A DNA stretch of 64,000 nt from Paracoccus hibiscisoli (GTDB lineage: Bacteria; Pseudomonadota; Alphaproteobacteria; Rhodobacterales; Rhodobacteraceae). The stretch lies in contig NZ_SUNH01000019.1 in the NCBI RefSeq assembly GCF_005048265.1, positions 32,188 to 96,187 on the forward strand, given 5' to 3'. The translations under genes were made by a program, and so were the position numbers. This document shows positions 1 to 7,473 of this stretch, piece by piece (the stretch's first letter is position 1; each line of letters starts with the position of its first letter). The notes beneath the pieces were generated by a model. It was not told the DNA's origin. It did not search any database and was given only the letters and a program-made list of their open reading frames with translations.

Positions 1-614
1 GCGCCGACGCCTGCCGGGGTGCCGGTATAGATCAGGTCGCCCGCCTCCAGCCGGACCAGCCGCGACAGATGCGCGATGATGTCGGCCACGGGCCAGATCA
101 TCTGCGACAGGTCGCTGTCCTGGCGGGGGGTGCCGTTGACCTCGACCAGCAGGCGGCCCTGCGTCAGGGGGCCGTCGGCGCGGTGGATCGGGCCGCAGAC
201 CGCCGAGCCGTCGAACCCCTTGGCCATGTCCCAGGGGCGGCCCATGCGCTTGGCCTCGGCCTGCAGGTCGCGGCGGGTCAGGTCATTGCCGACCGCATGA
301 CCCCAGATCAGCGCACCCGCATCGGCGGCCTGCAGGTCGCGGCCGCCTGCGCCCAGGGCCACGACCAGCTCTCCCTCGAAATGCAGATCCTGGGTGGCAG
401 GGGGGTAGGGCAGGTCGGCATCGCCCGTCAGCACGGCATCGGCGGGTTTGGTGAAGAAGAACGGCGGTTCCCGGTCGGGGTCGTGGCCCATCTCTCGGGC
501 GTGGTCGGCATAGTTGCGCCCCACGCAAAAGATGCGCCGGACCGCGAATCGATCGTCCGATCCGTGGACGGGCGCGGTGGGCAGGGGCGGGGCGGGCAGG
601 ACCAGGCCGCTCAT
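1..614 (-). CDS. Fumarylacetoacetate hydrolase family protein (3' end outside window)
   Basis: Translating the minus strand from the ATG at 614 gives an open frame to the window edge, about 204 residues. It carries FAH-family features: the opening FCVGRNYADHAREMG, then FFFTKPADAV, the metal-site pattern HFEGELVVALG, GHAVGNDLTRRDLQ, WDMAKGFDGSAVCGP, and near the edge GDLIYTGTPAGVGA. These enzymes cleave or decarboxylate acylpyruvate-like substrates using a divalent metal held by acidic residues (here E-x-E in FEGEL). The real substrate cannot be told. Its ATG overlaps the stop of the upstream VOC gene (ATGA), so the two are co-transcribed. Only the extreme C-terminus is missing. Confidence 0.9.
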   Translation of the reverse strand, partial: MSGLVLPAPPLPTAPVHGSDDRFAVRRIFCVGRNYADHAREMGHDPDREPPFFFTKPADAVLTGDADLPYPPATQDLHFEGELVVALGAGGRDLQAADAGALIWGHAVGNDLTRRDLQAEAKRMGRPWDMAKGFDGSAVCGPIHRADGPLTQGRLLVEVNGTPRQDSDLSQMIWPVADIIAHLSRLVRLEAGDLIYTGTPAGVG

Positions 615-1024
615 GCCGCGAACAGCCCGTCGAAATCGGCGAATCCCTTGACCTCGATCGGGTTGCCCGACGGGTCGAAGAAGAACATCGTCCGCTGCTC
701 TCCGGGCTGGCCCTCAAAACGGATCTGCGGCGGGATGTCGAAGGCCACGCCATGCGCGGCCAGCCGCTCCGCCAGCGCGCGCCAGTCGGCCAGCGGCAGC
801 ACCACGCCCAGATGCGGCATCATCACCATGTGATCGCCGACCTTGCCGGTCCGCGTGGTGGAAAAGGGTGTGCCCAGATGCAGGGACAGCTGATGGCCGA
901 AAAAGTCGAAATCGACCCAGGTCGGGGCTGACCGGCCCTCGGTACAGCCTAGGACATCGCCGTAAAAGCGACGCGCCGCGTCCAGATCGGTGACGTGGAT
1001 GGCAAGGTGGAACAGGGATCGCAT
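611..1024 (-). CDS. VOC (glyoxalase/bleomycin resistance/dioxygenase) family protein
   Basis: A 137-residue single-domain VOC protein. It begins with FHLAIHVTDLDAARRFYGDVLG, the classic first beta-alpha-beta unit, and ends with FFFDPSGNPIEVKGF, the usual closing motif. Candidate metal ligands are the His of LAIHV and the Glu of PIEVKG. The start at 1024 is chosen over a longer frame reaching 1117 because GGAGAA lies just upstream and the protein then begins at the domain edge. It overlaps the FAH-family gene by 4 nt, so both may act on one organic acid; this pairing is inference. It is divergent from the ABC importer, with a Zur-like palindrome in between. Confidence 0.85.
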   Translation of the reverse strand: MRSLFHLAIHVTDLDAARRFYGDVLGCTEGRSAPTWVDFDFFGHQLSLHLGTPFSTTRTGKVGDHMVMMPHLGVVLPLADWRALAERLAAHGVAFDIPPQIRFEGQPGEQRTMFFFDPSGNPIEVKGFADFDGLFAA

Positions 1025-1102
1025 GGGGTTCTCCGGTCTGGCTGCGGGGGCAGTCATGCACATCCTGCAATCGCGCCGCAAGGTGGTTGCGGTCCTATTC
1101 GT

Positions 1103-1120
1103 GTAATGTAATAGCATTAC
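1103..1120. promoter_or_regulatory. Zur-like operator
   Basis: The 18-mer gtaatgtaatagcattac has perfect GTAATG/CATTAC arms. From memory, it differs at one position from the alphaproteobacterial Zur consensus GTAATGTAATAACATTAC. It ends 20 nt before the ATG of the ABC substrate-binding gene and lies about 80 nt upstream of the divergent VOC gene. If real, zinc sufficiency would repress the importer and perhaps the divergent pair. Confidence 0.6.
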
Positions 1121-1140
1121 AAAAATCTGTGAGGACCGCG

Positions 1141-2640
1141 ATGCGCCCCTTTCTGACCCTGACCCTCGCCACCCTGTTCGCCAGCCCCGCTTTGGCCACC
1201 GAAGGCGTGCTGGATGTCGTCGCCCCGTTCGAGATCAAGGGCGCCGACCCCTCGACCTCGGGCAACATCATGATCAAGATGGAGCTTGCCGAGACGCTGG
1301 TGAATGCCGACCCCGACGGTCGCCTGACGTCCGGCCTCGCGACGGAATGGCAGGTGGCCGATGACGGGCTGTCTTGGCTGTTCCGCCTGCGACCGGGCGT
1401 CACCTTTCACGACGGCACGCCGCTGACCGCCCAGGCCGTGGCCGATGCGCTGGCCCATGCGCGGGCCAAGCCCGGCCTGCTGGACACCGCCCCCATCACC
1501 GCCATCGCCCCCGAAGGCGAGGATCTGCGCATCACGCTGTCGCAGCCCTTCGCGCCGCTGCCCGCGTTCCTGTCGGAATACCGCGCGCTGATCTATGCGC
1601 CCGCCGCTTATGACGCCCAGGGCAACGCCACGCAGGTGATCGGCACCGGCCCCTATCGCCTGACCCGCATGCAGGAGCCGCTGCGCTTGGAGGCCGAACG
1701 CTTTGACGGCTATTGGGGCCAGCCCGCGCGCATCGCCCAGGTCACCTATCAGGCCGTGGGCCGGGCCGAGACCCGCGCCCTGCTGGCCGAAAGCGGGGAT
1801 GCCGATTACGTCTTCAACCTGGACCCGGCATCGGTCGCGCGCCTGTCGGGCGTGGCGGGGGTCGAGGTGCTGTCGGTGCCGGTGCCCCGCTCTCTGCTGG
1901 TCAAGGTGAATGCGGGCCACCCGGCGCTGTCGGACCCGCAGGCGCGCCGCGCGCTGTCGCTGGCCATCGACCGGCAGGGGCTGGCGCAGGCGATCCTGCG
2001 CTATCCGACGGGGGCGGATCAGCTGTTCCCGCCCTCGGTCGCCGATTGGCATGTGGAGGGGTTGGAGCCCCTGGCCCATGACCCCGAGGCCGCGCGCGCG
2101 ATCCTGGCCGATCTGGGCTGGCAGCCCGGCCCGGACGGCATCCTGACGCGCGACGGGGAACGGTTCGCGCTGACCCTGACCACCTATCCCGACCGCCCCG
2201 AACTGCCGCTGTCGGCGGCGGTGATCCAGCAGATGCTGGCCCAGATCGGGGTCGAGGTGACCATCGATTCCACCAATTCCAGCGAGATCCCCGTCCGCCA
2301 TGCCGACGGCACGCTGGATCTGGCGCTGCTGGCGCGCAATTTCGCGCTGGTGCCTGACCCGATCGGCACGATCCTGACCGATTACGCGCCGGGCGGCGAT
2401 TGGGGCGCGATGGGTTGGCAGAATGACGCCTTCACCGCCCTGATCCGCGATCTGGCGGCGGGGCAGGGCGGGCAGGATCAGCGCGATCAGGCCATGGCGA
2501 TGCTGCAGGCCGATCTGCCGGTCATTCCCGTCGCCTGGTATCAGCAGACCGCCGCGGTCAGCACTGGCGTCAGCGGTGCGGTCATCGACCCGTTCGAACG
2601 GACCATCGGCCTGTCGCAGATGGATTGGGTGCAGCCGTGA
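1141..2640 (+). CDS. ABC transporter substrate-binding protein, family 5 (peptide/nickel/metallophore type)
   Basis: A 499-residue periplasmic binding protein. The start at 1141 is preceded by GAGGA and gives a clean signal peptide (MRPFLTLTLATLFASPALA, cleavage after ALA). The mature part shows SBP family 5 features: LAETLVNADPDG, LATEWQVADDGLSWLFRLRPG, VTFHDGTPLTAQAV, GTGPYRL and ARRALSLAIDRQGLAQAI. This family includes DppA, NikA and the opine-metallophore binder CntA. The Zur-like box upstream and the absence of peptidase neighbours favour a metal-chelate ligand, but that is inference. It is the first gene of a four-gene operon, and its stop overlaps the next start (GTGA). Confidence 0.88.
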   Translation: MRPFLTLTLATLFASPALATEGVLDVVAPFEIKGADPSTSGNIMIKMELAETLVNADPDGRLTSGLATEWQVADDGLSWLFRLRPGVTFHDGTPLTAQAVADALAHARAKPGLLDTAPITAIAPEGEDLRITLSQPFAPLPAFLSEYRALIYAPAAYDAQGNATQVIGTGPYRLTRMQEPLRLEAERFDGYWGQPARIAQVTYQAVGRAETRALLAESGDADYVFNLDPASVARLSGVAGVEVLSVPVPRSLLVKVNAGHPALSDPQARRALSLAIDRQGLAQAILRYPTGADQLFPPSVADWHVEGLEPLAHDPEAARAILADLGWQPGPDGILTRDGERFALTLTTYPDRPELPLSAAVIQQMLAQIGVEVTIDSTNSSEIPVRHADGTLDLALLARNFALVPDPIGTILTDYAPGGDWGAMGWQNDAFTALIRDLAAGQGGQDQRDQAMAMLQADLPVIPVAWYQQTAAVSTGVSGAVIDPFERTIGLSQMDWVQP

Positions 2641-3575
2641 TCTGGCGCGCGCTTGGATACCGGGCCGCGCAGGCGGGGGTGGTGGCGTTCCTGGTGGGGG
2701 TGCTGACCTTTCTGATGATGCAGGCGCTGCCGGGCGATATGGCGTTCCGCATCGCGGCGGGGCGATACGGCTATGACATGGTGACGGCCGATGCCGCCGC
2801 CGCCGTCCGGGCCGAGCTGGGGCTGGACCGTCCTGCCTGGGCGGCCTTCATGGTCTGGCTGGGCGATCTGGGGCGGCTGGATCTGGGCGTCTCGGTCATC
2901 TCGGGGCGGCCGGTCTGGGACGAGATCCGCCACCAGATGGGCGCCAGCCTGCATCTGGCGGGGGCGGCGCTGCTGCTGTCGGCGCTGATCGGGCCGCCTC
3001 TGGGCATCCTGGCCGGGCTGCGCGCCGGGGGCTGGCTGGACCGGGGGCTGCTGGTCCTGTCATCGGGGCTGCGGGCGGTGCCGCAATTCCTGATGGGGCT
3101 GATCCTGATCGTGCTGGTCTCAATCCAGCTGAGCTGGTTGCCTGCGGCGGGGCACGGGCGGGCGGAACACATCATCCTGCCCGCGCTGACCCTGGCCCTG
3201 GGGCTGGCGGCGGTGTCGGCGCGCATGGCGCGGGACGCCATGGCGGGGGTGGCCGCGCGGCCCTTCTATGCCTTCGGCCGCTGGAAGGGCCTGTCCGAGG
3301 GCCAGATGCTGCGCCGCCACGGGCTGCGCAACATCGGCGTGGCCATGGTGACCTTTCTGTCGCTGCAATTCGTGATGCTGGTCGAGGGGGTCGTGGTCGT
3401 CGAATCGATCTTTGGCTGGCCCGGCATCGGGCACGCGCTGGTCCATGCGATCTTCGGGCGCGACGTGCCGATGGTGCAGGGCACGGCGCTGCTGCTGGGG
3501 CTGGGCTTTGTCGCGCTGAACGCGCTGACCGACCTGCTGACCCGCCTGATCGACCCGAGGGAGATCCGCGCATGA
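2637..3575 (+). CDS. ABC transporter permease, DppB/NikB type
   Basis: An inner-membrane permease of 312 residues when started at GTG 2637, which overlaps the previous stop. A TTG at 2625 would add four residues. Visible features are an N-terminal membrane segment (VVAFLVGVLTFLMMQALPGD), the DppB-type motif LGLDRPAWAAFMVWLGDLGRLDLGVS, further hydrophobic segments, and the inner-membrane loop EGQMLRRHGLRNIGV followed by VVVESIFGWPGIG near the C-terminus. It pairs with the next gene to form the translocation channel of the putative metal-chelate or peptide importer. The next gene begins inside its stop (ATGA). Confidence 0.9.
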   Translation: MIWRALGYRAAQAGVVAFLVGVLTFLMMQALPGDMAFRIAAGRYGYDMVTADAAAAVRAELGLDRPAWAAFMVWLGDLGRLDLGVSVISGRPVWDEIRHQMGASLHLAGAALLLSALIGPPLGILAGLRAGGWLDRGLLVLSSGLRAVPQFLMGLILIVLVSIQLSWLPAAGHGRAEHIILPALTLALGLAAVSARMARDAMAGVAARPFYAFGRWKGLSEGQMLRRHGLRNIGVAMVTFLSLQFVMLVEGVVVVESIFGWPGIGHALVHAIFGRDVPMVQGTALLLGLGFVALNALTDLLTRLIDPREIRA

Positions 3576-4396
3576 GCCTGTCCGACGCCACCCTGACGCC
3601 CCCCGCCGCCCGCGGGCCCACCCCCGCGCAATGGGCCGGGGGCGCGATCCTGCTGCTGGTGCTGGGCTTTGCCTGGGGCGCGCCGCTGCTGGTGCCTGCC
3701 GATCCGCTGCGCCAGGACCTGATGCGGGGGCTGGCCGGGCCGGATGCGGCGGCGCCCCTGGGCTATGACCATCTGGGCCGGTCGCTGATGGCGCGGCTGG
3801 CGGCGGCGCTGCGGCTGTCGCTGTCCATCGCGGGGGTCGCGGTGCTGCTGGCGGGGGTGCTGGGCACCGGGCTGGGGGTTCTGGCCGCCTGGCGCGGGGG
3901 GTGGGTTGACCGGGCGCTGGTCCTGCTGGCCGACAGCGTGCTGGCGCTGCCCGGCCTGCTGATGGTGCTGATCATCGGCGTGATCATCTCGAACACGCCC
4001 CTGGCCTTTGCCATCGGCCTGACCCTGGTCCTGTGGATCGAGTTCTTTCGCCTGACCCGCGCCACCGCCGCCCGCCTGCTGGCCGCGCCCGGGGTCCAGG
4101 CCAGCCGCCTGCTGGGCTTTGGTCCGGGCTATGTCTTCCGTCGCCATCTGTGGCCCGATCTGGCGCCGATGCTGCTGACCGTGGCGGCCTTTGGCGCGGC
4201 GACGGCGATCATGCTGATCGCGGCCCTGGGCTTCGTTAGCGTGGGCATCCGCGCCCCGCGCCCCGAGCTGGGCCAGATGATGGTCGAGCTGCTGCCCTAT
4301 TACCGCGAGGCGCCCATGGCGCTGTTCCTGCCGGTGATCGCCATCTTTCTGACCATCCTGGCCCTGAACCTGCTTGCCCAAGGACGCCGCCCATGA
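3572..4396 (+). CDS. ABC transporter permease, DppC/NikC type
   Basis: A 274-residue second permease. After one N-terminal hydrophobic segment comes the DppC-type periplasmic signature PLGYDHLGRSLMARL, then about five more membrane segments and the coupling loop VQASRLLGFGPGYVFRRHLWPDL. The C-terminal GFVSVGIRAPRPELGQM is typical of the family. It starts with ATG overlapping the upstream stop by 4 nt and is itself overlapped by the ATPase gene, so stoichiometric translational coupling is likely. Confidence 0.9.
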   Translation: MSLSDATLTPPAARGPTPAQWAGGAILLLVLGFAWGAPLLVPADPLRQDLMRGLAGPDAAAPLGYDHLGRSLMARLAAALRLSLSIAGVAVLLAGVLGTGLGVLAAWRGGWVDRALVLLADSVLALPGLLMVLIIGVIISNTPLAFAIGLTLVLWIEFFRLTRATAARLLAAPGVQASRLLGFGPGYVFRRHLWPDLAPMLLTVAAFGAATAIMLIAALGFVSVGIRAPRPELGQMMVELLPYYREAPMALFLPVIAIFLTILALNLLAQGRRP

Positions 4397-5808
4397 CGCC
4401 ATTGCTGAGTGCCACCGACATCGTGGTCCAGGCCGCGGGCCAGATGCTGGTCCATCCCGCGACGCTGGTCCTGCATCCCGGCCGCCCCCTGACCATCCTG
4501 GGAGAGACCGGATCGGGGAAAAGCCTGCTGGCCCAGGCCCTGATCGGCACGCTGCCGCAGGGGCTGACCGCGCGGGGCCGGGTGACCATCGGGGACCGGG
4601 TGCTGGACGCCGCGGACCCCGCGTCGTTCCGCCCGCTCTGGGGTCGGACCCTGGGCGTACTGCCGCAGGAACCCTGGCTGTCGCTGGACCCGCTGATGCC
4701 CGCCCGCGATCAGGTGGCCGAGGGGCATGCCCTGGTCCGTGGCCTGTCCCGCGTTCAGGCGCGGACGGCCGCCGTGCGCGATCTGGATGGGCTGGGTCTG
4801 GGCCGCGCGGGCGGCCTGCGCCCCGATCAGCTGTCGGGCGGCATGGCGCAGCGCGCGGCCTTTGCCGCCGCGCGGGCGGGCGGCGCGCGCATCATCATCG
4901 CGGATGAGCCGACCAAGGGCCTGGATGCCCATCGCCGCGACGAGATCTGCGCCCTGCTGCTGAAGGGCGCGGCGGATGGCGGGGGGCTGCTGACGATCAC
5001 CCATGATCTGGCGCTGGCGCGCGCGCTTGGCGGCGATCTGATGGTGGTCCGCCAGGGCCGGGTGGTCGAACAGGGGCCGACCGCGCAGGTGCTGGCCGCC
5101 CCCGACAGCGACTATACCCGCGCGCTGATCGCCGCCGACCCGGCCAGTTGGCCGCGCCAGGCTCCGCGTCCGGCACAGGGCGCCCCGGTCCTGCGGGCCG
5201 AGGTGCTGTCCGCCGCGCGCGGCGGGCGGGTGCTGTTTCGCGACCTGGACCTCAGCGTCCATCTGGGCGAGGTTCTGGGCATCACCGGCCCAAGCGGCTG
5301 CGGCAAGTCCACGTTGGGCGACACGCTGCTGGGTCTGGCGTGGGCCGAGGCGGGCCGCGTCCAGCGGGCGCAGGGCATCGCGCCGGTCCGCTTTCAAAAG
5401 CTGTATCAGGACCCGCCAAGCGCCTTTCCGCGCGCCGTGACCCTGGGCCGCGCGCTGGACGATCTGGTGGCGCTGCACCGGCTGGACGGGGCGCGCATCG
5501 CGCCGCTGCTGGACCGGATGCGCCTGTCGCCTGGCCTGCTGACGCGCCGCCCCGACGCCGTCTCGGGCGGAGAGCTGCAGCGTCTGGCCCTGCTGCGGGT
5601 GCTGCTGTTGGACCCGGTGTTCCTGTTCGCGGACGAGCCGACCTCACGGCTGGACCTGATCACCCAGGCCCAGGTGACGCGCCTGATGATCGACATCGCG
5701 CATCAGGCGGGCATGGCCCTGCTGATCGTCAGCCACGACGCGCATCTGATCGCGCGCAGCTGCGACCGCGTGATCGCGCTGGACGGTCCGCTGGCGCAGG
5801 CCGCCTGA
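4393..5808 (+). CDS. Double-domain ABC transporter ATPase (DppD-DppF type fusion)
   Basis: A 471-residue cytoplasmic protein with two complete nucleotide-binding domains, doing the work of separate DppD and DppF proteins. Domain 1 has Walker A GETGSGKS, signature LSGGMAQR and Walker B IIIADEPTKGLD. Domain 2 has Walker A GPSGCGKS, signature VSGGELQRL and Walker B FLFADEPTSRLD. The second-domain Q-loop reads QKLYQDPPSAFPR. The C-terminus is short and lacks the usual oligopeptide-transporter tail. It is the last gene of the operon and ends 3 nt from the convergent alcohol dehydrogenase gene, leaving no room for a separate terminator. Confidence 0.9.
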   Translation: MTPLLSATDIVVQAAGQMLVHPATLVLHPGRPLTILGETGSGKSLLAQALIGTLPQGLTARGRVTIGDRVLDAADPASFRPLWGRTLGVLPQEPWLSLDPLMPARDQVAEGHALVRGLSRVQARTAAVRDLDGLGLGRAGGLRPDQLSGGMAQRAAFAAARAGGARIIIADEPTKGLDAHRRDEICALLLKGAADGGGLLTITHDLALARALGGDLMVVRQGRVVEQGPTAQVLAAPDSDYTRALIAADPASWPRQAPRPAQGAPVLRAEVLSAARGGRVLFRDLDLSVHLGEVLGITGPSGCGKSTLGDTLLGLAWAEAGRVQRAQGIAPVRFQKLYQDPPSAFPRAVTLGRALDDLVALHRLDGARIAPLLDRMRLSPGLLTRRPDAVSGGELQRLALLRVLLLDPVFLFADEPTSRLDLITQAQVTRLMIDIAHQAGMALLIVSHDAHLIARSCDRVIALDGPLAQAA

Positions 5809-5811
5809 CGC

Positions 5812-6849
5812 TCAGAACCGCGTGATGACCGTCGCGCCGACGGAGCGGAACCGGTCCATGGCCATCAGCGCGGCGGGCGCATCAGCCAGCGCGATCCGGT
5901 CGCCCACCAGCCGCGCGGGGTCCAGCCTGCCGCTGGCGACCATGTCCAGCATCGCGCCGTATCGATGCGCCTGCATCCCGTGCGATCCCAGGATCTCGAT
6001 CTCCTGCCCGACGATGCGGGGCATGGGGATGGCGGGGGCGGCGTGTTCGCCCAGCATCAGGCCGACCTGGATGTGCTTGCCCCGTGGCCGCAGGCACAGG
6101 ATCGAATTGGTCATCGTCACCGGATGGCCAAGCGCATCCAGAGAGACATGCGCGCCCCCGCGCGTGATGTCGCGGATCGCCCCGGGGATGTCCGCCTCGC
6201 GCCCGTCGACGACCGCCACCGCGCCGAAATCGCGCGCCAGGGCCAGCTTGGCCGGGTCCAGATCCACGCCGATCACATTGGCCCCCGCGGCCGCCGCGAT
6301 CATCACCGCCGACAACCCCACGCCGCCGCAGCCATGCACGGCCAGCCACTGGCCCGCGCTGACGCGGCCCTGGTCGATCACCGCCCGGAACGACGTCGCA
6401 AAGCGGCAGCCCAGGCTGGCGGCGGTGGCGAAATCCATGCCATGCGGCAGGGCCACCAGGTTCAGGTCGGCCTGATGGATGGCTACATAGTCCGCGAACG
6501 ACCCCCAATGGGTGAAGCCCGGCTGCTGCTGATGCAGGCAGACCTGCTGATGGCCCGCGCGGCATTCGCCGCAATCGCCGCAGCCGCAGATGAACGGCAC
6601 GGTGACCGCGTCGCCGACTTTCCAACGGGTCACGTCGCGGCCCACGGCCTCGACCACGCCGGCCAGTTCATGGCCGGGCACATGGGGCAGGGTGATGTCG
6701 CCGTCATGGCCCATCCAGCCGTGCCAGTCGCTGCGACAGACCCCCGTCGCCGCGACCCGCAGCACCACCCCATGCGGCAGCGGCGTGGGATCGGGCAGGG
6801 TCACGACCTTTGGGGTTTCGCGGAACTGTTCGAACAGCACGGCCTTCAT
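5812..6849 (-). CDS. Zinc-dependent alcohol dehydrogenase, MDR family
   Basis: A 345-residue medium-chain dehydrogenase. The catalytic zinc site is suggested by [13 protein letters not shown] and PGHELAGVV. The structural zinc loop [17 protein letters not shown] has its four cysteines. The Rossmann motif is [11 protein letters not shown], and [11 protein letters not shown] ends strand 2 in Asp, which favours NAD over NADP. The ATG at 6849 follows AAGGAAAGG at good spacing, while the open frame extends upstream without coding features. It is divergent from an Lrp-family regulator across 138 nt, a common arrangement for local control. Substrate unknown. Confidence 0.9.
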   Translation of the reverse strand: MKAVLFEQFRETPKVVTLPDPTPLPHGVVLRVAATGVCRSDWHGWMGHDGDITLPHVPGHELAGVVEAVGRDVTRWKVGDAVTVPFICGCGDCGECRAGHQQVCLHQQQPGFTHWGSFADYVAIHQADLNLVALPHGMDFATAASLGCRFATSFRAVIDQGRVSAGQWLAVHGCGGVGLSAVMIAAAAGANVIGVDLDPAKLALARDFGAVAVVDGREADIPGAIRDITRGGAHVSLDALGHPVTMTNSILCLRPRGKHIQVGLMLGEHAAPAIPMPRIVGQEIEILGSHGMQAHRYGAMLDMVASGRLDPARLVGDRIALADAPAALMAMDRFRSVGATVITRF

Positions 6850-6987
6850 GGCGGGCACCTTTCCTTGGCATCGGGTCGCGGGCATCATGCCGTATTTCGG
6901 CGAAAGACCTTTGCCAATCCCGCGCAGTTGCGCATAATCCGGGGCAGATCGCCCGCATTCACGCGGCTTTAGGAGAGGTTCCTGCCC

Positions 6988-7461
6988 TTGACCCAGATCG
7001 ATGCCGTCGGCGCGCAGATCCTGACCCTGCTGCAGGAGGACGGGCGCATGAGCAACGCCAGGCTGGCCGAGCATCTGGGCATGAGCGAGACCCCCTGCTG
7101 GCGCCGCCTGAAACGGCTGGAGGAGGCGGGGGTGATCGAGGGCTATCAGGCCGTCCTGAACCGCCGCAAGCTGGGCCTGGGGGTGATGGCCTTTGTCCAG
7201 CTGCGCTGTTCGGAGCATGACCAGGCGGCCATGGCCGAGTTCCAGCGCATCGTCCAGACGACGCCCAACATCCTGGCCTGCCACAACACCACCGGGGCGG
7301 ATGATTTCCTGCTGATCGTGGTGGCGCGCGATCTGGACGATTACAGCCGTTTTGTCGACAGCACGCTGCGCCGCCTGCCGGGCGTGACCAGCATCCGGTC
7401 GAACCTGTCGCTGAAGGAGATGAAGGCCTCGAACCGGCTGCCCGTCACGCCGGGCCGGTAA
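6988..7461 (+). CDS. Lrp/AsnC family transcriptional regulator
   Basis: A 157-residue protein starting at TTG 6988, nine nt after AGGAGAGG. The N-terminal winged helix-turn-helix reads [33 protein letters not shown]. The C-terminal RAM ligand-binding domain runs from about residue 65 and includes [24 protein letters not shown] near the end. Family members bind amino acids and act as octamers or dimers. It is divergent from the alcohol dehydrogenase and may control it, which is inference. It ends 12 nt from the convergent 1147-residue gene. Confidence 0.92.
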   Translation: MTQIDAVGAQILTLLQEDGRMSNARLAEHLGMSETPCWRRLKRLEEAGVIEGYQAVLNRRKLGLGVMAFVQLRCSEHDQAAMAEFQRIVQTTPNILACHNTTGADDFLLIVVARDLDDYSRFVDSTLRRLPGVTSIRSNLSLKEMKASNRLPVTPGR

Positions 7462-7473
7462 GGGGCCGCGCCC

